A stretch of DNA of 8,548 bases from a bacterium. Its GTDB lineage: Bacteria; UBP14; UBA6098; B30-G16. Both the position numbers and the translations under genes were made by a program. The DNA is taken from NCBI GenBank assembly GCA_027064665.1, contig JAMOPH010000328.1, positions 1 to 8,548 of the forward strand, given 5' to 3'. Within the stretch, counting starts at the first letter, position 1, and the number at the start of each line of letters is the position of its first letter. Positions 1 through 4,376 of the stretch are shown here, in pieces. Under the pieces are notes generated by a model. That model was not told the DNA's origin and made no database searches. It saw only the letters and a program-made list of their open reading frames with translations.

Positions 1-255
1 GAGTCCGGTTTCGGAGACCGCCATATTTCCCAATTCATCGGCGTGGTCAAGGGCGATGCGGCGCATATTCTCCACCACTTTGCGCCGGACATCAAGCCCC
101 ATACTCTGATACTGCTTTTGTGCCTGCCGTGCCCGGGCAACGAGACTGTCAAGGGACACCGGCGCCCCGGCAGATGAGGACTTTGTCCGGGCTTCCCGCT
201 CCCGCAGCCGTCGGAGAACCTCCTGCACTATTTCGTCAATGTTGAGATTTTCCAT
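1..255 (-). CDS. BMC-associated CoA-acylating aldehyde dehydrogenase, N-terminal part (PduP/EutE-like)
   Basis: Partial gene: 85 codons are visible from ATG (253-255) and the frame stays open to the left edge. Residues 1-20 form a short amphipathic helix with hydrophobic residues at I6, I9, V10, V13, L14 and L17. It is followed by a polar S/A/G linker (about 22-33). This is the layout of an encapsulation peptide that directs PduP/EutE-type enzymes into a bacterial microcompartment. Residues 34-85 (LDSLVARARQAQ, then YQSMGLDVRRKVVENMRRIA and the ETG motif) match the start of the aldehyde dehydrogenase fold. The family oxidises a toxic aldehyde to acyl-CoA inside the shell. GAGGTGAT lies just upstream of the ATG, and the shell gene lies 17 bp upstream. 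The catalytic Cys is outside the window, so substrate and BMC type (propanediol, ethanolamine, glycyl-radical, fucose/rhamnose) cannot be told. Confidence 0.82.
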   Translation of the reverse strand, partial: MENLNIDEIVQEVLRRLREREARTKSSSAGAPVSLDSLVARARQAQKQYQSMGLDVRRKVVENMRRIALDHADELGNMAVSETGL

Positions 256-272
256 ACATCACCTCGTCGGGG

Positions 273-557
273 TTATTTTTCCTCGGGAAGTTTAATCGGG
301 AAAATCTCATAGATATTTTTGTGCGGGCGAGGAATCACATGGACAGAGACGAGTTCGCCGACCTTTTGAGCGGCAAGAGCGCCAGCCTCGGTCGCTGCCT
401 TGCAGGCGGCAACATCGCCACGGACAAGCGCCGTCACATATCCGCCGCCGATTTTCTCATAGGCAACCAGCCTCACATTCGCGGCTTTTACCATAGCGTC
501 AGCCGCCTCAATAAGCGCCACCAGACCCTTGGTCTCAATCATCCCCAACGCTTCCAT
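273..557 (-). CDS. BMC hexameric shell protein (BMC-H, PduA/EutM type)
   Basis: A 94-residue single-domain BMC protein, the usual size for PduA/EutM/CcmK hexamers that tile the facets of a microcompartment. Residues 3-10 (ALGMIETK) are the family's start. The pore loop is K35-I-G-G-G39, then YVTALVRGDVAACKAATEAGA (40-60), and the family motif VHVIPRPH lies at 72-79. It is closest by eye to EutM/PduA; the lack of an N-terminal extension argues against the permuted EutS/PduU type. The start has a strong AGGAGGT 5 nt upstream. It is the first gene after a TTGACA promoter and precedes the aldehyde dehydrogenase by 17 bp, so shell and core enzyme should be co-expressed. The type of compartment depends on genes to the left of the window. 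Confidence 0.95.
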   Translation of the reverse strand: MEALGMIETKGLVALIEAADAMVKAANVRLVAYEKIGGGYVTALVRGDVAACKAATEAGALAAQKVGELVSVHVIPRPHKNIYEIFPIKLPEEK

Positions 558-590
558 TCACAACCTCCTGTGTAATAGTTTATTTTACAA

Positions 591-618
591 AAAATACCTC
601 CTGCAAAATGTTTGTCAA
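591..618 (-). promoter_or_regulatory. Candidate sigma70-type promoter for the BMC operon
   Basis: On the minus strand, a perfect -35 TTGACA (613-618) is followed after 16 bp by TATTTT (591-596, 4 of 6 to consensus). It lies downstream of the hairpin that ends the kinase gene and about 35 bp upstream of the shell gene, so it would start a separate BMC transcript. The leader holds two CAGGAGGT copies (about 595-602 and 563-570). Only the second is placed for the shell gene. Confidence 0.5.
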
Positions 619-638
619 CAAAATAGATGGGACGCAAA

Positions 639-669
639 CGGGGCGGCTGATATAACACCAACCGCCCCG
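639..669 (-). terminator. GC-rich hairpin after the adenosine-specific kinase gene
   Basis: A perfect 8-bp stem CGGGGCGG (639-646) / CCGCCCCG (662-669) with a 15-nt loop, beginning 25 nt past the kinase stop codon. On the minus strand the stem is followed only by TTTGCGT, so the T-tract is short and termination may be inefficient. Its position between the kinase gene and the BMC promoter supports the role. Confidence 0.5.
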
Positions 670-693
670 AAAATTTTGAGATTTTGACAATCT

Positions 694-1182
694 TTAGAAC
701 TTATAACCGATTTGCCTGAGGAAGTCGTGGCGCCATTTTTTGCCCTCGTCGTCCTCAACGCCCACCGGCGGTTCACCGTCAACCACGCCCAAAACGGCGC
801 CGCCCTGGTCGGTTCTGGCGACAATAACCTGCACCGGATTCGCCGTGGCGCAGAATATATTGACCACCTCGGGCACCTGCTTTATCCGGGGCAGATAGTT
901 TATCGGATACGAATCCCGCAGAATTATGATGAACGAGTGCCCGCATCCTAAATTGAGGATATTCTCCTGAGCGTATTTGATAAGTTCCTCATCGGTTCCC
1001 GAGGTGCGGACAAGTTTTGCCCCGGATGCCTCGGAAAACGCCAGACCGAACTTGGCGCCAGCGTTGCAGTTGACCATAACCTCGTGCAAATCCTCAACCG
1101 TTTTGATAAAGTGGGACTGCCCAAAAATTATGTTGCATCCTTCGGGGAATTTTAGGGGCACCACCTCAATTTTCACATCCAT
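694..1182 (-). CDS. Adenosine-specific kinase (archaeal-type, DUF355/Adenosine_kinase family)
   Basis: A 162-residue protein with near full-length match by eye to the small adenosine-specific kinase family, described structurally from hyperthermophilic archaea (PAE2307 of Pyrobaculum). Diagnostic stretches are EGCNIIFGQSHFIKTVEDLHE (14-34, in part), KFGLAFSEASG (44-54), CGHSFIIILRDSYPIN (80-95), EVVNIFCATANPVQVIV (105-121) and the end WRHDFLRQIGYK (150-161). It is unrelated to PfkB-type adenosine kinase. The proposed role is binding or phosphorylating adenosine as nucleoside salvage; the bacterial role is not well known. The start has GGAGGTG close upstream, and the stress protein gene lies 15 bp upstream, so it is the last gene of the five-gene cluster. 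The adjoining BMC locus has its own promoter. Confidence 0.88.
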   Translation of the reverse strand: MDVKIEVVPLKFPEGCNIIFGQSHFIKTVEDLHEVMVNCNAGAKFGLAFSEASGAKLVRTSGTDEELIKYAQENILNLGCGHSFIIILRDSYPINYLPRIKQVPEVVNIFCATANPVQVIVARTDQGGAVLGVVDGEPPVGVEDDEGKKWRHDFLRQIGYKF

Positions 1183-1197
1183 AGTCCACCTCCCCAG

Positions 1198-1662
1198 TTA
1201 TACCATTTTGAACTCAAACTCGGGGTGCCTGATAACCATAACGGGACAGGGGGATTTCCTGACGACCTTTTCGGTCACGCTGCCCAGAAGGGCGTGCGCC
1301 ATCCCGGACCTTCCGTGGGTACTCATAACGATAAGGTCAATCCCCTGCTCCTTCACGAACCTGAGAATCTCCACAAACGGCTTCCCGCTGACGAGATGAG
1401 ATTCAATCTCAACCCCTTCGGTGTCTATGCCCTCAAGGAACTGCTCAACGGCGGCGTCAAAATCGGTCTGCAGTTTGGCGAAATACTTTTCGGCATCCCA
1501 GCCGGTTTCATACACTATAGGCGTCAGAAGGTCCTCATCAAAGGAGTGGAAAATTATAATTTTTGCGCCGTATTTTCTGGCGAGGTCAACGGCATAGGGA
1601 AGCGCTATTTTGGATAGTTCGGAAAAATCGGTCGGGACTAAAATCTTTTTGATGGTAATCAT
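1198..1662 (-). CDS. Universal stress protein, UspA family, ATP-binding type
   Basis: A 154-residue single Usp domain. The N-terminal strand KKILVPTDFS (5-14) carries the adenine-contacting Asp (D12). The nucleotide loop is S114-x2-G117-x9-G127-S128, which fits the ATP-binding G-2x-G-9x-G(S/T) motif with Ser in the first place, as is common. The end, VVRKSPCPVMVIR (133-145), is typical. Such proteins are small cytoplasmic dimers that bind ATP or another nucleotide and respond to starvation or stress; the target is unknown. The start overlaps the mreC stop (ATGA) and has GGAGGG a few bases upstream, implying translational coupling. An adenosine kinase follows 15 bp later, so two adenine-nucleotide-binding proteins are made together. 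Confidence 0.93.
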   Translation of the reverse strand: MITIKKILVPTDFSELSKIALPYAVDLARKYGAKIIIFHSFDEDLLTPIVYETGWDAEKYFAKLQTDFDAAVEQFLEGIDTEGVEIESHLVSGKPFVEILRFVKEQGIDLIVMSTHGRSGMAHALLGSVTEKVVRKSPCPVMVIRHPEFEFKMV

Positions 1663-2483
1663 CTACTCCCTCCAGTTATGGTTTTCTTCCCAAATATACT
1701 GTCCTGCGGGATTTCCACAAGGACAAAAACCTCCTCAAACCTGTTGAGTTTAGCCGCCGGCTGAACCTCAATTTTTTTGAACATAGAGCCCTCGGGCTCT
1801 GAGACCTCGCTGACATAGCCAATTAACAGCCCCGGCGGGAATACGCCACCATATCCTGAGGTGACTATTCTATCTCCGGGGGCGACATCCTCGCCGACCG
1901 GCACCTGCTCCATAAACAGATGAACTCCATCGGGGGAGCGGACAATTCCGTTGACCCTGCTGCGCTGGTCAATCGCCGAAATCCTTATGGATGGGTCAAG
2001 CAGAATTTGGACCACAGAGGAGTTGACGCCCGCACTCTTTATCTTGCCCACAACACCATCGGGGGTGATAACCGGCATACCCCGGGCGATGCCATCGGCA
2101 GAGCCCCGGTCAATGACCACCGTTGATGGGAACCTGCCGACTTTCCTGCCGACGACCTCGGCGAGGACGAGGTCGTAATCTGTGCTCTCTTTGAATTCCA
2201 GAAGCCTTCTGAGGCGCTGGTTTTCAATCTTCGCCTCGGTAAGGGATTGAATTTCAAGTTTTGCCCGGGCAAGTTCACGCTCAGTTCTTATGAGTTTAGC
2301 GAGATTATCCCGAAGAATATCATACTGCGAATCTATCCACAGAAATGGTGAGAAAAAAACAGTGCGCCCAAGCGATGCGATTTTGCTCTGATAAGTTTCG
2401 GGAAGCCCGTGCAGGACCAAAGATATAAACAGAACCAAGATCCATACCCAAAAACCTTTGAAACCTTCCGCACGCCGGGACAT
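1659..2483 (-). CDS. mreC: Rod shape-determining protein MreC
   Basis: A 274-residue MreC. A short cytoplasmic N-terminus is followed by one membrane segment (about 11-27, FWVWILVLFISLVLHGL) and a periplasmic coiled coil rich in L/E/R/K (about 58-98). Two beta domains follow, with the family signature IDRGSADGIARGMPV (124-138) and DGVVGKI (142-148), then GDRIVTSGYGGVFPPGLLIG in the second half. MreC joins the cytoplasmic MreB filament to the elongation peptidoglycan synthases (PBP2/RodA). Length is at the short end of the usual range. The visible neighbours are unusual: mreB is not upstream and mreD is not downstream. Instead mreC sits 14 bp after an EIIA gene and overlaps a stress protein gene by 4 bp. 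The start has GAGGT 3 nt upstream. Confidence 0.93.
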   Translation of the reverse strand: MSRRAEGFKGFWVWILVLFISLVLHGLPETYQSKIASLGRTVFFSPFLWIDSQYDILRDNLAKLIRTERELARAKLEIQSLTEAKIENQRLRRLLEFKESTDYDLVLAEVVGRKVGRFPSTVVIDRGSADGIARGMPVITPDGVVGKIKSAGVNSSVVQILLDPSIRISAIDQRSRVNGIVRSPDGVHLFMEQVPVGEDVAPGDRIVTSGYGGVFPPGLLIGYVSEVSEPEGSMFKKIEVQPAAKLNRFEEVFVLVEIPQDSIFGKKTITGGSR

Positions 2484-2497
2484 TTGACCTCACAGAT

Positions 2498-3004
2498 TTA
2501 CTCCTCGCCGCTGAGAATCTCAAGGACCTCCTGCGGGAACTGGGCTTTCATAAGTTTTTCCCGATACTCCTCCTGTCTGAGCAGAAGCGAAAGACTTGCC
2601 AGCACCTGCAAATGGAGATGAATTGAACTCACCGGCACCAGAACAGCGAAAAACAGGTGAACCGGCTGTCCGTCGTAGGCGTCAAAGTCGATGCCCTTTG
2701 TGGAGCGCCCGAAGGCGATGGTGAGCGCCCTGCACTTTTCGTCTCTGCCGTGAGGAACAGCCACGCCAAGCCCCATTCCAGTGCTGGCGAGGTCCTCACG
2801 CTCTTTGAGCGCCCTGTATGCGGACTCGGGGTCCTCCACATTGGGTGATTTCGCTAAAAGTTCGGCTAATTCGTGCAGAACCTCATCCTTGGTGGTGCTT
2901 TCAAGTTCAAGTTTTATCAAATCAAACCCGGAAAACTGTGACAGTTTAAGATATTGCGCAGCCAATCTGCCGATAAGTTCATTATTTCTTTCTCTGTCCG
3001 CCAA
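2498..3004 (-). CDS. PTS EIIA-type regulatory protein (PtsN/fructose EIIA family), TTG start
   Basis: A 168-residue single-domain EIIA. The phosphorylatable His is H85 in the motif STGMGLGVAVPHGR (74-87). Also visible are KDEVLHELAELLAK (39-52) and the C-terminal helix REKLMKAQFPQEVLEIL. EIIA domains accept phosphate from HPr; PtsN-type members act mainly as regulators, known in Proteobacteria to bind potassium transport and sensor proteins. No EI, HPr, EIIB or EIIC is in the window, so a regulatory role is more likely than sugar uptake. About 30 residues precede the usual domain start. No ATG fits: the start is TTG with a perfect AAGGAGG 4 nt upstream. It lies between a Trm112-like gene (14 bp) and mreC (14 bp). 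A second EIIA gene lies divergently about 540 bp away. Confidence 0.88.
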   Translation of the reverse strand: MADRERNNELIGRLAAQYLKLSQFSGFDLIKLELESTTKDEVLHELAELLAKSPNVEDPESAYRALKEREDLASTGMGLGVAVPHGRDEKCRALTIAFGRSTKGIDFDAYDGQPVHLFFAVLVPVSSIHLHLQVLASLSLLLRQEEYREKLMKAQFPQEVLEILSGEE

Positions 3005-3008
3005 TTTT

Positions 3009-3015
3009 CCTCCTT
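3009..3015 (-). promoter_or_regulatory. Ribosome binding site that fixes the TTG start of the EIIA gene
   Basis: AAGGAGG on the minus strand, separated by four A from the TTG at 3002-3004. No ATG or GTG in frame is better placed, so this site decides the start. It lies in the 14-bp gap after the Trm112-like stop codon. Confidence 0.8.
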
Positions 3016-3018
3016 GGG

Positions 3019-3192
3019 TTACTCCTCAACTGGCTTGGCTTCCTCGGGCAACATAACAGGAATGTCATCCCGCACAGGATACGCCAGTTTGCATCTGTGG
3101 CAGATGAGCACTTCCTCGGGCTCGGTTTTGTATTCCAGTTCCCCTTTGCACTTGGGGCACACCAAAATTTCAAGCAGTTGTTTTTTGACCAT
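3019..3192 (-). CDS. Trm112-like zinc-binding protein (UPF0434/YcaR family)
   Basis: A 57-residue protein with two Cys pairs, CPKC (12-15) and CHRC (31-34), set as a zinc ribbon. The family ends are present: KKQLLEILVCPKCKGEL (3-19) and LAYPVRDDIPVMLPEEA (36-51). In bacteria these small proteins are poorly characterised; the eukaryotic and archaeal homologue Trm112 is an activating partner of methyltransferases. The start ATG has GGAGG about 5 nt upstream. It is the first gene of the minus-strand cluster and precedes the EIIA gene by 14 bp. In many Gram-negatives the homologue lies beside lpxK or kdsB, which is not so here. A longer open frame over the same stretch (2982-3305, minus) is a shadow without these motifs. 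Confidence 0.92.
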   Translation of the reverse strand: MVKKQLLEILVCPKCKGELEYKTEPEEVLICHRCKLAYPVRDDIPVMLPEEAKPVEE

Positions 3193-3219
3193 CCGTTCCT
3201 CCGGAAATTTTTTGCAATT

Positions 3220-3249
3220 ACAATAATTAACGGATTTTCAAAAATGCAA
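3220..3249 (-). promoter_or_regulatory. Weak candidate promoter for the Trm112-EIIA-mreC-usp cluster
   Basis: Minus strand TTGCAT (3244-3249) and TATTGT (3220-3225) with an 18-bp spacer. The match is poor (3 of 6 and 4 of 6), but the stretch is the A/T-rich leader upstream of the first gene, and the -35 overlaps the left arm of an inverted repeat. Confidence 0.25.
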
Positions 3250-3286
3250 GATTTTTTTGTTGGGAAAAATGAAACAAAATTCTTGC
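3246..3286. repeat. Imperfect inverted repeat in the divergent intergenic region
   Basis: GCAAGA (3246-3251) pairs with TCTTGC (3281-3286), and TTTTGTT (3255-3261) with AACAAAA (3273-3279), around an 11-nt loop and a 3x1 internal loop. It lies between the minus-strand cluster and the plus-strand tRNA pair. No T-run follows in the right place, so it fits an operator or cruciform better than a terminator. Confidence 0.5.
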
Positions 3287-3310
3287 GTGAAACTGAGATT
3301 TTCATAAATT
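3283..3310 (+). promoter_or_regulatory. Weak candidate promoter for the tRNA-Pro/tRNA-Thr pair
   Basis: TTGCGT (3283-3288), 16 bp, TAAATT (3305-3310). The match is modest (3 of 6 and 4 of 6), but a start near 3317 would lie just before the tRNA-Pro 5' end at 3322. The -35 overlaps the right arm of the inverted repeat. Confidence 0.3.
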
Positions 3311-3321
3311 AAGACACGAGT

Positions 3322-3395
3322 CGGGGCGTAGCGCAGTCTGGAAGCGCGCGCGGTTCGGGTCCGTGAGGTCCCCGGTTCAAATCCGGGCGCCCCGA
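3322..3395 (+). tRNA. tRNA-Pro (anticodon CGG)
   Basis: A full cloverleaf of 74 nt: acceptor CGGGGCG/CGCCCCG, D stem GCGC/GCGC, anticodon stem CGCGG/CCGTG with loop TTCGGGT (anticodon CGG at 3356-3358), five-base variable loop and T arm CCCGG-TTCAAAT-CCGGG. The discriminator is A3395. It reads codon CCG. CCA is not encoded; six T follow at once (3396-3401). tRNA-Thr starts 10 nt later, so the two may be co-transcribed unless the T-run stops polymerase. Confidence 0.96.
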
Positions 3396-3405
3396 TTTTT
3401 TCTGC

Positions 3406-3478
3406 GCTGGCGTAGCTCAATCGGTAGAGCAGCGCACTCGTAATGCGCAGGTTCGGGGTTCAAGTCCCCGCGCCAGCT
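3406..3478 (+). tRNA. tRNA-Thr (anticodon CGT)
   Basis: A full cloverleaf of 73 nt: acceptor GCTGGCG/CGCCAGC, D stem GCTC/GAGC, anticodon stem GCGCA/TGCGC with loop CTCGTAA (anticodon CGT at 3439-3441), and T arm CGGGG-TTCAAGT-CCCCG. It reads codon ACG. CCA is not encoded. The discriminator position is T3478, the first base of a run of eight T. Confidence 0.96.
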
Positions 3479-3485
3479 TTTTTTT
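3454..3485 (+). terminator. Candidate terminator: tRNA-Thr T arm and acceptor end followed by a T-run
   Basis: The T arm hairpin (CGGGG/CCCCG, 3454-3470) is followed by the acceptor strand and then eight T (3478-3485). No separate hairpin exists before the next promoter at 3487, so termination of the tRNA transcript would have to use the tRNA's own fold or be factor-dependent. Confidence 0.35.
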
Positions 3486-3486
3486 C

Positions 3487-3515
3487 TTGACTTATTTGCA
3501 CTCCCTCCTTAAAAT
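3487..3515 (+). promoter_or_regulatory. Sigma70-type promoter for the EIIA-antiporter unit
   Basis: TTGACT (3487-3492, 5 of 6), a 17-bp spacer, then TAAAAT (3510-3515, 5 of 6). It begins right after the tRNA-Thr T-run. A start near 3522 gives a leader of about 20 nt before ATG 3541, with AGGAG inside it. It is the best promoter match in the window. Confidence 0.75.
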
Positions 3516-3540
3516 CTACGTTCACATTTCAGGAGCGCTT

Positions 3541-4356
3541 ATGGACCTTCAAAAAATCATAAAGCCGGAATGTTTTCTGGTTGGGGCGAAGTTTTCCTCC
3601 AAAGATGAGGTTCTGCGCAAAATCGCAGAACTCGCCACACACTGCGAAACCCTCAAGGACATTGACCCGGAAAAAATCTACCGCTCGCTGGCGGAGCGAG
3701 AAAGCCTTTGCTCCACCGGAATCGGCGGTGGAATTGCAATCCCCCACTGCCGTCTTGAGGGAATTGACGATTTTGTCGTGGGGCTTATCACAGTGCCCGA
3801 TGGCGTTGACTTTGACGCCATTGACGAAAAGCCCGCAAGACTTGTGGTCTATATCATCGGTCCTGAGTCAAAGGCGCAGCAGCACATAAAACTTCTGTCG
3901 GAAATTTCCCACGCTCTGCGGACCCCCGGCGCAGTGGAGAAACTTTTGGAGTCCTCGTCGCCGGAAATTCTGTATGAGAACCTGATGTCCTATATCAGTG
4001 GCAAGGCACTTTTGGAGGAAAAACTCCCGAAACGCTCTCTGGTGCAGATAATCGTTCAGGGCAATCAGAATTTTGAGAAAATTTTTGATGAGATAATAAC
4101 TCTTGCCCCTGAGACCACTGTGGTTATCCACGGGGAAAGCGCCAGCAAATATCTTATGCGTATGCCCATTTTCGCCGGGTTTTTCAAGGACAGCGAGTCG
4201 GAGTATGTGAAAATAATTCTGGCGCTGGTCAGTCGCAAACTTGTCAATGAAGTTATCAGGCGCGTTGAATCGGCGGTGGGCAAACTCAACCGAGCCCACG
4301 GGGTAATCCTTTCTGTGATACACCTTAACTATTCTGCCGGGCAGTTGGAAAGTTAA
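3541..4356 (+). CDS. PTS EIIA domain fused to a C-terminal PII-like domain; likely regulator of the next-door antiporter
   Basis: A 271-residue protein. Residues 1-152 are an EIIA domain of the PtsN/fructose type, with phosphorylatable H69 in STGIGGGIAIPHCR (58-71) and KDEVLRKIAELA (21-32). Residues 165-263 form a second domain whose predicted order is beta (167-174), helix (177-188), beta (192-198), loop containing YLMRMPIFAGFF (204-215), beta (223-229), helix (234-249), beta (254-262). This is the ferredoxin-like order of PII and PII-like proteins; the assignment is an inference from pattern. ATG 3541 is chosen because AGGAG lies 5 nt upstream; an in-frame TTG at 3487 lies within the promoter and is rejected. 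The antiporter gene follows after 20 bp. A reasonable reading is a cytoplasmic sensor that joins PTS phosphorylation state and a ligand signal to ion transport. Sugar transport is unlikely without EIIB/EIIC. Confidence 0.85.
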   Translation: MDLQKIIKPECFLVGAKFSSKDEVLRKIAELATHCETLKDIDPEKIYRSLAERESLCSTGIGGGIAIPHCRLEGIDDFVVGLITVPDGVDFDAIDEKPARLVVYIIGPESKAQQHIKLLSEISHALRTPGAVEKLLESSSPEILYENLMSYISGKALLEEKLPKRSLVQIIVQGNQNFEKIFDEIITLAPETTVVIHGESASKYLMRMPIFAGFFKDSESEYVKIILALVSRKLVNEVIRRVESAVGKLNRAHGVILSVIHLNYSAGQLES

Positions 4357-4376
4357 ACCAAACCGCAGAGGCAAAA

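Noticed and set aside
2982..3305. 107-codon open frame on the minus strand over the Trm112-like gene
   Set aside because: Its translation has no family motif, while the other frame gives a clean zinc protein with two Cys pairs, a ribosome site and correct length.
3322..3478. tRNA pair as an integration site for a mobile element
   Set aside because: No integrase gene, no repeated tRNA 3' end and no change in composition were seen around the tRNA genes.
3487..3540. Upstream TTG start extending the EIIA-PII-like protein by 18 residues
   Set aside because: The TTG is the first base triplet of the TTGACT -35 element and has no ribosome site; ATG 3541 has AGGAG 5 nt upstream and starts at the domain's usual first residues.
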